Assembly (NCBI GenBank): GCA_030562215.1
Contig: JAUPFL010000002.1
Location: 1,178,001-1,242,000 of the forward strand
Direction of reading: 5' to 3'
DNA length: 64,000 bases
From: Peribacillus frigoritolerans
Lineage (GTDB): Bacteria; Bacillota; Bacilli; Bacillales; DSM-1321
This document shows positions 20,151 to 30,422 of this stretch, in pieces. Position 1 is the stretch's first letter. Every line of letters begins with the position of its first letter. Position numbers and translations under genes: made by a program. The notes beneath the pieces were generated by a model. That model was not told the DNA's origin. It saw only the letters and a program-made list of their open reading frames with translations, and ran no database searches.

Positions 20151-21338
20151 ATGAAAAAAATGCTAAAGGTATTTTTAATGTTACCTATAATTTGTTTATC
20201 CGGCTGTTGGAGCAGCATTGAGTTGAATGAACTTGCCATCGTTACTGCCATGGGAATTGATAAAACGGAAGATGGGTATCTTGTCAGCGTCCAAGTTCTA
20301 AATTCGAGTGAGCTGGCAGGTGATGCCAGGTCCGGCCGTACGGAAGTTGTAACCTTCAGGAAAAGTGGTAAAACCATTGCTGAAGCAATTAGAAGCCTAT
20401 CAACTGATATACCAAGAAGGTTATATGTCGCACATCTTCGTGAAATTGTCTTTGGTGAGGAAATGGCCAGGGCAGGAATTGCAAAACCTCTGGATGTCCT
20501 TTCCCGGCAGAAGGAGTTGCGTTCCGATTTCTATATGACCGTTGCGAAGGGTTCAACTGCTTATGATACGCTTAATGTTCAAACGGCTCTTGAAAAAATA
20601 CCGGCAAATAAAGTGTTTGATTCCTTGGAAAATTCAGAGAGAAGATGGGCGCCGACAAGGACGGTCACTTTGGATGAGCTGGTCAGCAGTATCGTCAGTA
20701 AAGGTAGACAGGCCATGCTAACGGGGATTTACGTTTATGGTGATCCCGAATCAGGAAGCAATGTTACGAATGCACAAAATATTTCCCCGAAATCCGGCTT
20801 GCGTTTGGATTATCTTGGAGTATTCAAGAAGGATAAACTTGTCGGCTGGTTAAACAGGAACGATAGTAAAGGTGTTAGTTACATTACAGATCATGTTAAG
20901 TCCACTGCGGTAAATATTCCATGTGAAGGTGACCAAATTACGGTTAACACGACTAGTTCAAAAACGAAAATCAAGGGGAAAATGGAAAAAGGAAATCCGA
21001 AAATTGATATAAATGTCACCTCAGAAGGGAGTATAGGTGAGGTAGAATGCACGATCGATTTATCTAAACCCGAAAAAATCGAAGAATTGAATAAAAGATA
21101 CGAAAAAGATATTAAAGCTAAAATAGAAGGATCGATAAAAACGCTTCAAAAGAAGTATCAAAGTGACATCTTCGGTTTCGGTGACGAAATTCATAGAACC
21201 GATCCTGAAGCATGGAAACGTTTAGAAGGAAATTGGGAGCAAGAATTCGCAAATTTAGACGTGAATGTAACGGTTAAAGCAAAGATTCGCAATTTAGGAA
21301 CGATATCAGAATCCTTTCAAAAAGAAATCGAGGAGTAA
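20151..21338 (+). CDS. Ger(x)C-family spore germination lipoprotein
   Basis: This is an intact 395-residue GerC-type lipoprotein subunit of a germinant receptor. The signal peptide ends in the lipobox LSGC with Cys19 as the lipidation site. The family N-terminal motif WSSIELNELAIV-ATGIDK is present as ELNELAIVTAMGIDK. The charged C terminus is typical. It follows gerA by 27 bp and precedes a small membrane ORF by 6 bp, so all are one transcription unit. It would be made in the forespore and anchored to the inner spore membrane. Confidence 0.9.
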   Translation: MKKMLKVFLMLPIICLSGCWSSIELNELAIVTAMGIDKTEDGYLVSVQVLNSSELAGDARSGRTEVVTFRKSGKTIAEAIRSLSTDIPRRLYVAHLREIVFGEEMARAGIAKPLDVLSRQKELRSDFYMTVAKGSTAYDTLNVQTALEKIPANKVFDSLENSERRWAPTRTVTLDELVSSIVSKGRQAMLTGIYVYGDPESGSNVTNAQNISPKSGLRLDYLGVFKKDKLVGWLNRNDSKGVSYITDHVKSTAVNIPCEGDQITVNTTSSKTKIKGKMEKGNPKIDINVTSEGSIGEVECTIDLSKPEKIEELNKRYEKDIKAKIEGSIKTLQKKYQSDIFGFGDEIHRTDPEAWKRLEGNWEQEFANLDVNVTVKAKIRNLGTISESFQKEIEE

Positions 21339-21344
21339 AGATCA

Positions 21345-21578
21345 ATGTGGGCAATTATTGGAACAGTGTGTACTGGAGCTATTATTTCATTTTTCGAAAT
21401 ACCTCCTCTTATTAAAAAAAAATGCTGGAAGGAAATTGTCATTTTTATTTTATTACTATTACTTGGCATGACGTTAAATATTTTAATTATCAAGGATATT
21501 ACCATTCCTACTCCTATAGACTGGATAACGAAAATATATAGTCCACTCGCTCATTTCATGGATCGTATTTTATCCTAG
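21345..21578 (+). CDS. 77-residue membrane protein inside the ger operon
   Basis: This small protein has two predicted membrane helices (residues ~3-18 and 30-50) separated by a KKK loop, and a short C-terminal tail. It lies 6 bp after gerC and 12 bp before gerB, so it is co-transcribed. Small membrane proteins of this type occur in some Bacillus ger operons as a fourth (D-type) component affecting receptor output. Assignment to that group is by size, topology and position only. Confidence 0.65.
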   Translation: MWAIIGTVCTGAIISFFEIPPLIKKKCWKEIVIFILLLLLGMTLNILIIKDITIPTPIDWITKIYSPLAHFMDRILS

Positions 21579-21590
21579 GGGGTATCGAAT

Positions 21591-22675
21591 ATGCTCGAAA
21601 AAGGAAAAATCAGCTCTGGTGAATTTCTTATAATGGTCATCATATTCACCATAGGAGGAGCGATACTTACTTTACCTTCCGTACTTGTTTCATTAGCAAA
21701 ACAGGATGGCTGGATTGCCTATATTATCGCTACTCTCATCGGATTATGTTTCGTTTTCTTATTTATCCGGCTCGCCTCGCTCTACCCATCCATGACTTAT
21801 ATAGAAGTTAATGAAAAAATATTTGGGAAATGGATCGGAAAAATCTCGGCCCTGCTATTCCTATTTTATTTATATTACCTTTCTTCTGCGTTACTTAGTG
21901 AAATTGGGAATTTTTTTCAACACAGGTTCTGGTTGAGACACCTATGGAAATGATTATGATCTTGTTTATATTAACAAGCTTATTTGGTGCACGGCTAGGA
22001 TTGGAAGTTATCTGCAGGACTGCATTAATCTTTTTTCCTTGGCTTGTACTGCTGCTTTTCATATTATTCGTATTTCTTATCCCGGATATCAAAATCGAAA
22101 ATATGCAACCTGTATTTGAAGAAGGCATGAAACCGATAGTGAGGGGATCATATCACTCATTAGCACTGCCTTATGTTCAGCTTGTTTTCTTTTTAATGAT
22201 CACCCCATATGTAAATGAAAAGGCTGAAATAAAGAAAAACTTTTATTTAGGGACTATATTAGGTGGCGGCGTTCTATTCTTAGTGATCGTTTTCAGTATC
22301 CTTGTATTGGGTGCTGATAATACAGCAAGGTTAACTTACCCTTCTTATAAACTGGGAATGATGATAAGCATTGGTGATTTTTTTGAAAGGGTCGAGGTCA
22401 TTGTGGCCTTCATTTGGGTTTTTACAGAGTATTTTAAGTTGACCATATGCTTTTATGGACTCGCCCTGGGACTAGCTCAATTGCTGGGTATGCAAAATTA
22501 CAAAATACTTCTATTCCCATTAGCTTTTCTAATTCTCACTTTTACCATCTTTTCGCATCCCGATATCGTGCATTATCAAAACTTCATGGCTACAGCTTGG
22601 ACACCATTATCCTTAACGATTTGTTTTATTCTGCCATTGTTATTATTAATGGTTGGGAAAATTAGAAAAAAGTAA
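21591..22675 (+). CDS. GerB-like endospore germination permease (frameshifted)
   Basis: This is the subunit B permease of a germinant receptor, about 361 residues with ten helices. It starts MLEKGKISSGEFLIMVIIFTIGG and has VNEKIFGKW. The frame is lost in a T8 run near 21910-21920 and continues as LVETPMEMIMILFILTSLFGARLG. Then come IENMQPVFEEGMKPI and VLGADNTARLTYPSY, both conserved in the family. It is the last gene of the ger operon and is homologous to the minus-strand orphan at 15580-16694. Confidence 0.87.
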
Positions 22676-22786
22676 GAAGGGGTTGCACCATATTTGATGT
22701 TCTAGTGGACGTCATGAAAATTGATGGGCAATTCAGCAGCTAACTGATTCAAGGAAGGGAGTAAATAAAATATTCTGACAAATTCA

Positions 22787-22815
22787 TTGACTAAAGAAAG
22801 TTGATGATTTAATAT
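22787..22815 (+). promoter_or_regulatory. Sigma-A promoter of the frl operon
   Basis: TTGACT at 22787-22792, 17 bases, then TAATAT at 22810-22815. The expected start point falls within the palindrome at 22821-22847, so a repressor there would block initiation. Confidence 0.7.
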
Positions 22816-22820
22816 AACAA

Positions 22821-22847
22821 TATATAACATTACATAATGTTGTATAT
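22821..22847 (+). promoter_or_regulatory. Candidate FrlR operator upstream of frlB
   Basis: A palindrome with arms AACATTA (22826-22832) and TAATGTT (22835-22841) around CA, extended by TATAT/GTATAT. It matches the site before frlR (28747-28770) to the pattern TATAACATyACATwAyGTTrTA. GntR/HutC regulators bind such inverted repeats. Confidence 0.6.
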
Positions 22848-22869
22848 CAAATATTAAAGGAGTGGGAAA

Positions 22870-23856
22870 ATGAGTAAATCGGTTATTAATGTAAAAAGTA
22901 ATGTAAAAACAGTATTGGATCAATTAAAGGGGAGGAAAATTAACAATATTTATTTGGTAGCATGTGGGGGCTCTTCTGCGATTATGTATTCAGCTAAGTA
23001 TATACTGGATCGTGAAGCTAAAAATATAACTTCCGATCTGTATAGTTCAAATGAGTTTATACATCGCAATCCGCAACAACTAGGGAAAGAAACTTTAGTA
23101 ATTTTATGCTCTATGTCTGGAACAACCCCTGAAACAGCTGAAGCGGCTAAGTTTGCAAAAAGTAAAGGTGCGTTTACAGTGGCATTAACGAACGAACCAG
23201 CATCACCATTAGCCCAAAATGCGGACCTTTATATTAAATATGACTGGGGGAACGGTGTAAACGCCTTCGATACAAACCTCAGTGTTTTATATCAATTAGT
23301 TTTTGGTGTACTTCATATAGCGGAAAACAATGAAAAGTTTGGAAAACTAGTATCAAGTTTAGAGAACTTACAGCCAGTGTATGAAAAAGCCCTGGAGCAA
23401 GAAGCTTCTCAAGCCAAGGTATTCGCGCAATCTCATGCAAAAGAACCTGTTATCTATACAATGGCAAGTGGTTCAAACTATGGGACAGCCTATTCTTTCA
23501 GCATTTGTATCTTAATGGAAATGCAATGGATACACTCACATGCCATTCATGCTGGTGAGTACTTCCATGGACCATTCGAAATTATTGACGAAAATGTACC
23601 GTTTATCATTCTATTGGGATTGGATGAAACAAGACCGTTGGAAGAAAGAGCATTATCTTTTTCTCAGCGGTATGGTAAAAAGCTAACGGTGTTAGATGCA
23701 AAACAGTATGATCTTGATGGAATTGATGAAGAAGTAAAAGGATATATTGCACCGCTTATCTTAAATCGAGTATTACGTCAATATGCAGAAGAATTAGCGG
23801 AAGCGCGTAATCATCCCTTAAGCAAAAGGCGTTATATGTGGAAAGTAGAATACTGA
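22870..23856 (+). CDS. frlB: Fructoselysine/fructosamine-6-phosphate deglycase FrlB
   Basis: This is an intact 328-residue SIS-domain protein that cleaves 6-phosphofructosamines (Amadori products) to glucose-6-phosphate and the free amino acid, in the cytoplasm. Two SIS folds are visible. The first has YLVACGGSSAIMYSAKY and the Ser-rich phosphate loop CSMSGTTPETAEA; the second has YTMASGSNYGTA and the conserved HAIHAGEYFHGPFE. ATG 22870 follows AAAGGAGTGGG. It is the first gene of the frlBONMD order known from B. subtilis. A sigma-A promoter and a palindromic operator lie just upstream. Confidence 0.93.
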   Translation: MSKSVINVKSNVKTVLDQLKGRKINNIYLVACGGSSAIMYSAKYILDREAKNITSDLYSSNEFIHRNPQQLGKETLVILCSMSGTTPETAEAAKFAKSKGAFTVALTNEPASPLAQNADLYIKYDWGNGVNAFDTNLSVLYQLVFGVLHIAENNEKFGKLVSSLENLQPVYEKALEQEASQAKVFAQSHAKEPVIYTMASGSNYGTAYSFSICILMEMQWIHSHAIHAGEYFHGPFEIIDENVPFIILLGLDETRPLEERALSFSQRYGKKLTVLDAKQYDLDGIDEEVKGYIAPLILNRVLRQYAEELAEARNHPLSKRRYMWKVEY

Positions 23857-23896
23857 CAGTTGAAGAAAACTTAATATTCTGTATATTTTATTTACG

Positions 23897-23934
23897 AATT
23901 ATACTATAATGTTTTATAACATTATAGTATAATT
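23897..23934. promoter_or_regulatory. Perfect 17-bp-arm palindrome between frlB and frlO
   Basis: AATTATACTATAATGTT (23897-23913) and its exact reverse complement (23918-23934) flank a TTAT loop. No T-tract follows, so it is not a standard terminator. It contains the TATAACATTA half-site of the frlB operator on both strands. It may be a second FrlR site or an RNA hairpin that sets the frlB:frlO ratio. Confidence 0.6.
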
Positions 23935-23972
23935 TCCTGATGATAAAAGCATTTATAAAAAGGAGGGTATTC

Positions 23973-25258
23973 ATGAGCAAAACAAAACTCATATTCGCAT
24001 CATTTTTAAGTCTATCTTTAATGCTTGGGGGATGTTCTGGTGAAAGAACATCTTCAGAATCAGATGTTGGAAATACTACATTAACATTTTTCCATAGGTG
24101 GCCAAAGGAACCTGAAAAAACTTACTTTAATGAAGTTGTAAAAGAATTTGAAAAACAAAACCCCGATATCCATATTAAAACCGAAGCAGTGCTAAACGAT
24201 TCGTATAAAGACAAAATTAAAGTAATGACTGGTACAAATAATCCACCTGATATTTATTTTTCATGGAGTGATGAATTTGCAAGTCAGTTTGTGCGAGGCA
24301 ATAAAGCTTTGGATTTAACTTCTTTTTATAAAAACGACCCGACATGGTCTTCTCAACTCGTTCCATCCCAAGTCAAACCATATACATTTAATAATAAGGT
24401 ATATGGTGTCCCCCTAACAATGGATGGGAAAATGTTTTTCTATAACAAGGATGTCTTCGAAGGATTGAACATACACCCACCTAAAACCTGGAATGAATTT
24501 ATCGATGTATTAAAAGTGTTAAAAAGAATAACTACACAGCTCTTCAATTCGGCAGTCAAGATACTTGGACAATTTCCCATTATGTGGGCACATTGAATCA
24601 ACGTCTGGTTAGTCCGGAAGTTCTGGCAATGGATTATAATCGAAAAACCGGAAAATTCAAGGATGACGACTACATAAAAGCGCTTGAGAAATTCCAAGAG
24701 TTGTTACCTTATTTTAATAAGAATACTAATTCAATAGATCATGAATATGCAAGGCAGCAATTTTCAAATGGTAAAGCACCTATGTTTTATGCAGAAACGG
24801 CAGAGATCATGTTATTTGGACCCACTAAGTTTGAACTTGGAATGTTTAACTTTCCTGAGGTAGAAGGCGGAAAGGGTAATCAAACAAATCTAACGGGATC
24901 GCCTGAAGGCTTCATGATTTCTTCCAAGACAAAGCATCCCAAAGAAGCGATGGAGTTTTTAAAGTTTCTAACCACTAAAAATATGGGGGAAAAACTAGTC
25001 ACTGATGTGGGGAAGTATAGTGCAGTTAAAGGTACGGTGAATGAAAATAATTCTTCCCCAGAACAGCTGGAAGCGGTTCAAAGTATATTAAACGCAAAAG
25101 AAATGGCCCCATGGTTTGACATGAGCATTGATGCACGTATTGCAGATGCCTATTTAACAGGAACACAAATGATGTTAAATGGAGATAAAACACCTAAACA
25201 AATTATGCGTGATGTTCAAAAAGCTGCTGATACTGTTAGATTTGAAGCGGGGAAATAA
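23973..25258 (+). CDS. frlO: Fructosamine ABC transporter, substrate-binding lipoprotein FrlO (frameshifted)
   Basis: This is the extracytoplasmic solute-binding protein of the amino-sugar importer, about 428 residues. The signal peptide ends in the lipobox LGGC (Cys21). Sugar-binding-protein (cluster 1) features include [32 protein letters not shown] and the C-terminal [10 protein letters not shown]. The frame is broken near 24515 in an A5 run and continues [17 protein letters not shown] 23973 follows AGGAGGG. Position directly after frlB and before two permease genes supports the name. Confidence 0.9.
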
Positions 25259-25299
25259 GGGAAAACATTTTTCCGTTTTATTAAGGGAGTGATATTTTA

Positions 25300-26177
25300 A
25301 TGATAAAACTCGATAAATTTGTACCTTATCTATATCTTCTTCCAGCCTTAGTTTTTTTATTGCTAGTTTATATCCCCATTTTCCAGAATATTGGCGATAG
25401 TATGTATAATTGGAGTACATTTTCACCAGATAAAGTATTTGTAGGGATGGATAACTACTTTACATTATTTAAAGATCCCGTATTTTATGAAGCTTTAAAA
25501 AATAATATCCTTTATGCAGTCATTTCAATTATTTTCCAGGTTTTTGGAGGGTTAATTGTTGCAGCTGTTTTAGAAGATAAATTAATCCGTAAATTTTCAC
25601 CTATATTTCGAACAGTCTATTTTTTACCAGTCGTCGTTTCAATGACAGTCATCGCATTGCTGTTTTCATTTTTTACAACCCGGAAGTAGGATTGTTAAAT
25701 CAGTTTCTTAAAATGATTGGATTGAGTAATTTAGCACTGCCATGGTTGGGTGATAGTGAAACGGCAATCTATGCAGTCATTGCTGTCTCACAGTGGCAAT
25801 CAATTGGTTATATAGCGATGTTATATATCGTATCCATTCAAAAAATTTCACCTGAACTATATGAAGCAGCTGAAATGGATGGAGCGAATAAAATAAAGAC
25901 GTTTTTTCACATTACGGTTCCAGCAACCAAGGAAATGACATTTGTAGCCGTAATATTAACATTGACAGGTGCCTTTACTGTGTTTAATGAGCCATATATC
26001 CTAACCGGAGGGGGACCGGGAACTTCTTCGGAAGTCCTGAGTACCTATTTATATAAAACGGCTTTTTCAAAAGATATGATGGGTTATGCTTCTGCCATTG
26101 CAACGGTTATCTTAATTATTACGTTACTTATTTCTCTTGTTCAAATGAAAATATTTAAAACAGGAAAGGAGGACTAA
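25300..26177 (+). CDS. frlN: Fructosamine ABC transporter permease FrlN (frameshifted)
   Basis: This is an inner-membrane permease of the sugar ABC family (MalF-like), about 292 residues and six helices. The ABC-coupling EAA loop is visible as EAAEMDGANKIKTFFHITVP. The frame breaks at about 25676-25690 and continues PEVGLLNQFLK. It follows frlO by 41 bp and precedes frlM by 2 bp. As in B. subtilis, no ATPase gene is in the operon; a shared MsmX/FrlP-type ATPase encoded elsewhere would energise it. Confidence 0.9.
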
Positions 26178-26179
26178 TA

Positions 26180-27069
26180 ATGGAGATGCCTAAATCAACG
26201 ATCAGAGTACCGGAATTAGTTGGGAAAATCTAAAGTATGTAAGGAAAAGAAAAGCCTATAATATGAGAATAGCGCTTGTTTATGCAGGTTTGATTGCCTA
26301 CTTTCTTGTTGTTGCTTATCCCTTATTATGGATGGTCATCAGTTCTTTCAAAAGCACAGAGGAAATTTTCAACCATAGTTGGTCATTTCCTCATACATGG
26401 TTGTTTGAAAATTATGTTACAGCTTGGAATAGTGGGATTTCTTCCTACTTTTTAAATAGTGTCATGGTTACTGGCATGACTTGTATTCTAACGGTTTTAG
26501 TAAGTGCGTTAGGTGCATACGGATTATCTCGCTTTGATTTTCGTGGAAAGGCTTTCATTTTGGTCATATGCTTAGGCGGTTTGATGCTATCTCCCCAAGT
26601 AAGCCTGATCCCTTTGTATAATATAATTCAGAAGCTAGGGATATATAACACCCATTGGGCGTTAATCTTACCTTATGTAGCATACAGAATTCCGCTAACC
26701 ATCTTGTTGATTCGGGCCTACTTCCTGTCCATTCCGAAAGAATTGGAAGAGGCTGCCCGGCTGGATGGATGCACAAACCTTGGAATCCTTTTTAGAATTT
26801 TCATTCCCATGAGTAAGCCTATTTTATTAACGACGGTAATTTTAACAGCTTACTATACATGGAATGAATTCATGTTCGCTATCATCTTTATAGACGATGA
26901 TAGTTTACGTACGATACCTGCCGGTTTAATGCAATTCCGAGATGCATTGCAAACCGATTGGGGAGTGTTGCTTTCAGGATTAACGATTTCAGCGGCGCCT
27001 ATCGTCATTTTATTTTTATTCATGCAGAAGTATTTTATCCGTGGAATTGCCAGTGGAAGTGTAAAATGA
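26180..27069 (+). CDS. frlM: Fructosamine ABC transporter permease FrlM (frameshifted)
   Basis: This is the second permease (MalG-like), about 296 residues. The start MEMPKSTIRVPE at ATG 26180 follows AAAGGAGGAC. A shift near 26215-26225 leads to WENLKYVRKRKAYN and six membrane helices. The EAA loop is EEAARLDGCTNLGILFRIFIP. The ending IRGIASGSVK is typical of this family. It forms a heterodimer with FrlN and lies 17 bp before frlD. Confidence 0.9.
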
Positions 27070-27086
27070 TAACAGGAGGAACCGGC

Positions 27087-27920
27087 ATGAAGTTAATTGG
27101 AGTAGGAGATAATGTAGTGGATTTTTATAAAGACCAAGGAAAGATATATCCCGGCGGCAATTCATTAAACGTGGCAGTAATGTTTAATCGTTTAAATGAT
27201 GAGCAATCTTCATATATTGGCATTGTAGGAAATGATGGGGCGGCAGACTATGTGTTAGAGGTATTGCAAAAGGAAAAGATAGAGATTAGTAGAGTAAGAC
27301 AAGCAGTAGGAGAGAATGGTATGGCAGTGGTCGCGTTGGATAAGGACGGGGACCGAATATTTATTGGTTCCAATAGAGGGGGTATTCAATCCATATTGGG
27401 AATTGTACTGAATGACAAGGATCTGGATTATATTCGGCAACACGACCTTCTACATACAAGTGTTTATAGCCATATAGAGCATAACCTCCAAAAATTAAGC
27501 CAACTCATTGACATTTCTTTTGATTTTTCGACAAATCAAAAGGATCACTATTTACAAAAAGTTTGTCCGTATGTGACATATGCATTTTTTCAGGAAGTAA
27601 TTTAAACACTGCAGAGTGCCATGCACTGATTCAAAAGGTGCATTCGTTCGGCTCAAAAGTGGTATGTGTTACTCGTGGGGAAAAGGGAGCACTCTTATCA
27701 ATTGAAAATCAATTATATGAACAAGCTATTATCCAAACTAAAGTTATAGATACATTGGGGGCGGGAGATTCATTTATTGCTGGTTTTCTCTCATCGTATG
27801 TCCAAGGGCAAGATGTAAAAAAGCATTACAAAAGGAGCTTTAGCTGCCTCCCAAACCTGTCAGGATTATGGAGCTTTTGGGTATGGTAAAGAATATATTC
27901 CTGACCATATGCTGGTTTAA
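27087..27920 (+). CDS. frlD: Fructoselysine 6-kinase FrlD, PfkB family (frameshifted)
   Basis: This is an ATP-dependent carbohydrate kinase that phosphorylates imported fructosamines before FrlB acts. PfkB signature 1 is PGGNSLNVAVMF; signature 2 is DTLGAGDSFIAGF, with the catalytic Asp in GAGDS. Shifts occur near 27590 and near 27815; the last frame ends GYGKEYIPDHMLV at TAA 27920. ATG 27087 follows AGGAGG. It is the last gene of the operon and converges with frlR, with a shared terminator between them. Confidence 0.9.
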
Positions 27921-27935
27921 CATGATTTATAGATG

Positions 27936-27984
27936 GAAAAAGGTAACGAGATCCCGGATTAGGAGGGGATTCGTTACCTTTTTC
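27936..27984. terminator. Bidirectional terminator between frlD and frlR
   Basis: GAAAAAGGTAACGA (27936-27949) pairs with TCGTTACCTTTTTC (27971-27984), with an inner ATCCC/GGGAT pairing. T-runs flank it on both strands, so it can serve both converging genes. Confidence 0.85.
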
Positions 27985-28715
27985 TTGCGATATGGAACTA
28001 TCAATCGTAAAGGTCACGCGATTGGCAGGATAATATAAGAAGGAGGAATGGATGGGCTGCTTCTTTGCGTCGTATGCCACTTTCTCCACTTTGAAAAGGG
28101 GATCTCCCACTTCGCACTCTAAAAATTTTGCTTCATCTGCATTTGCCAATACCATATTTAAAAGTTTCGTGTTATGAACAGGAGTTATATTATATTTATG
28201 CTTTATGATGTCATACATGGAAACGGAGTTATGGACATGTTGATTTAAATTAGGCAGGACCTTTAAGGAATAATGAGAAATTTCTAAGGTGAGAGGTTGA
28301 TTATCATAGTATAAGATCCGTTGTAATTCAAGAACATCATTTTCAGGAGTAATCTCCAAGGATTTAGAAATATTAGCCGGTGCGGGTATGATCCCAAATG
28401 AAAGGATTTTAGTTTGAGGTATCTTCCTAATTCTGACATATATTCAGCATGACCATTAACAGCAAAAAGTTCCCTTTTTACTTTAGGATATTGGACAAAT
28501 GTTCCCTTTCCTTGTTGGCGTATTAGAAGACCCTCTTCCACTAAGTCCAAAACCGCTTTTCTAACAGTAATGCGACTTACCCCATATATGTCACATAATT
28601 CTGTTTCGGTAGGTAATCTTTCGCCAGGAGAGTATATTCCTTTGTTAATATCTTCGATAATCGATTGTTTTAATTGCATGTATAAAGGTGTAGAACTATG
28701 AGTGTTGAGTTTCAT
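27985..28715 (-). CDS. frlR: GntR/HutC-family regulator FrlR (frameshifted)
   Basis: This is a GntR-type repressor of the frl operon. The N-terminal winged helix shows STPLYMQLKQSI, SPGERLPTETELCDIYGVSR and ITVRKAVLDLVEEGLL. The C-terminal UTRA ligand domain continues after a shift near 28400 with LELQRILYYDNQPLTLE and PANRVTFTID. The translated frame runs on through the terminator hairpin, so another indel near 27990 is likely and the true stop is probably there; the end coordinate is approximate. ATG 28715 lies 32 bp from a candidate autoregulatory operator. The ligand is presumably a 6-phosphofructosamine. Confidence 0.85.
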
Positions 28716-28746
28716 ATTTTCCCCTTTCTCTTATTTTTTTCTTTTA

Positions 28747-28770
28747 TTATAACGTAATGTGATGTTATAG
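28747..28770 (-). promoter_or_regulatory. Candidate FrlR autoregulatory operator
   Basis: Read on the minus strand, the sequence CTATAACATCACATTACG is followed by TTATAA. It matches the frlB operator at most positions, including the two half-site cores and their spacing. It lies in the frlR promoter region. Confidence 0.55.
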
Positions 28771-28829
28771 TACAAATCATCAATTCGACTAAATGCATAG
28801 CCAATATATATATGGTTAAAGGCATTCGG

Positions 28830-28869
28830 CAACAACGATCCGAGATAACAATGTCGGGGATCGTTGTTG
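28830..28869. repeat. Perfect 12-bp inverted repeat
   Basis: CAACAACGATCC and GGATCGTTGTTG are exact reverse complements around a 16-base loop. No T-tract follows on either strand. It sits between the divergent frlR and a carboxypeptidase gene. Its role is unknown. Confidence 0.6.
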
Positions 28870-29024
28870 TGGGAAAATATGCATTTTTTGCACCCAACTT
28901 ATAGTTAAAGCAGGTGCCCGCATCATAAAATAGCCATAATACGACATCAAATTCCAACATATTTCTACTTTTTCATTTTGTATAATGAGATAGAAAAATA
29001 TTTTAAGGGAGTGATTGTTGTATT

Positions 29025-30218
29025 ATGAAAAACAGGAAAGTTATTTCGACTCTAGGAGTTGCCATTCTATCGGCGAGTATTGCGACACCAACATTTGCAG
29101 CCAATGAAACATCCCCGGGAACACCCATTCAACAAACTTATTCGGTTTCAGGTTTTACAGATCATAATGAACTAGGGAAAAAGCTGGAACAAATTGCGAG
29201 TGATAGTCAAGGTAAAGTAAAAGTGGATGTAGCTGGATATTCCAATAGAAATAGAGAAATCTACAAAGCAACCGTGGGAACAGGCGACAAAGTCGTTTTA
29301 ATTCAAAGTGAGATCCATGGAAATGAGAAAACTGGTACGGATGCCATCTTGAATGTCTTGAAGTTTTTGGGGACCAATTCTCCTGAAGCGGAGAAAATTC
29401 GTAAAGAAATTACCCTGGTCGCTTTGCCTAAAATGAATCCCGATGCTGCTGAATTGGACCGTCGGGGAAATGATATGACATGGGCAGAGGTCGCGAAGCA
29501 GTTTCCACAGTTAGCAGGAGCGAATCCATCTTGGAACTATTATACATACAAAAATGAATCATTTGATTATGAGTCGAAACCTGGTTTCGATGTCAATCGT
29601 GACTTTAATCCTGATTTAAATTATATTCCCCAAGCTAAAGACTTCCCTGGAAAATCATCCACCCCTGGTTGGTTCATAACACCCGAATCACAAACAACAC
29701 GTGATGTTTACAAGTCTCTACTGAAGCAATTCGGAAAGGTGGAGATTTTTGTGGACTTGCATCACCAAGCTCCCTATTATGAAGTTGATGGAACGGATGA
29801 TTTAGTCACTTACTCGATTTCCGCTCAATTTGTTCCTGATCCAAGCTCGTCTTCAGGACAAGATTATGCCAAATATGCCAAAAACTATAATTATGATTTT
29901 TCCAGACAATTGAATGTGGCGGTATATAATGCTATGAAAGAACAAGGTAATTCACCATATGGGAATATATCCTTATATCCGCAAAACCAAAACCTTCCTG
30001 GAACGGCTTTAGGTGCCTTTGCTTTAAACGGAAGTGGGACAGTACTCTTTGAAGTAAGAGGTCAAACACAGTCTTTTGGACAAAAGAAAAAAGGCATCCT
30101 TATTAAAGCGGTTGAAAGAGGGTTATATGGAATTATTGATGGAGTTACTGACGGCTCTGTATATAAAATCAATCCGGAAGAATACGAGTCAATTCCACTG
30201 ACGGAGGGCAGGCAATAA
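29025..30218 (+). CDS. Secreted M14-family zinc carboxypeptidase
   Basis: This is an intact 397-residue exported metallocarboxypeptidase. The signal peptide (MKNRKV, then a hydrophobic core, cleavage after about TFA-A) is clear. Zinc ligands are H-x2-E in SEIHGNEKTG and a second His in VDLHHQ. The substrate Arg/Asn region is VNRDFNPD, and the general-base Glu is in LFEVRGQ. It would remove C-terminal residues from peptides outside the cell or act on cell-wall peptides. A second M14 gene follows at 30505, so the pair suggests duplicated peptide scavenging. A terminator follows. Confidence 0.87.
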   Translation: MKNRKVISTLGVAILSASIATPTFAANETSPGTPIQQTYSVSGFTDHNELGKKLEQIASDSQGKVKVDVAGYSNRNREIYKATVGTGDKVVLIQSEIHGNEKTGTDAILNVLKFLGTNSPEAEKIRKEITLVALPKMNPDAAELDRRGNDMTWAEVAKQFPQLAGANPSWNYYTYKNESFDYESKPGFDVNRDFNPDLNYIPQAKDFPGKSSTPGWFITPESQTTRDVYKSLLKQFGKVEIFVDLHHQAPYYEVDGTDDLVTYSISAQFVPDPSSSSGQDYAKYAKNYNYDFSRQLNVAVYNAMKEQGNSPYGNISLYPQNQNLPGTALGAFALNGSGTVLFEVRGQTQSFGQKKKGILIKAVERGLYGIIDGVTDGSVYKINPEEYESIPLTEGRQ

Positions 30219-30275
30219 CAAAAATTGAGTGAGGAAATGATTTTTATCAACTTCCAGTATAGATTGGATTGAAGT

Positions 30276-30302
30276 AACCAGACGGAAATCCGCCTGGTTT
30301 TC
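30276..30302 (+). terminator. Rho-independent terminator after first M14 gene
   Basis: AACCAGaCGG pairs with CCGcCTGGTT across an AAAT loop, followed by a short T-run. Confidence 0.75.
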
Positions 30303-30422
30303 CTTCATGATCGGTTTCAGCAACCAGAAAGTGTTTTTTGAATATCGCCTTTGTAGAAGTAATTCCCTTCAAGTTATATTGTGTAGAAGAAAACTATTTG
30401 GAAACATAGTCATTTTTCACTA

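Noticed and set aside
30223..30260. Riboswitch or leader RNA near the M14 genes
   Set aside because: Only an ordinary terminator hairpin is present; no conserved riboswitch core could be recognised.
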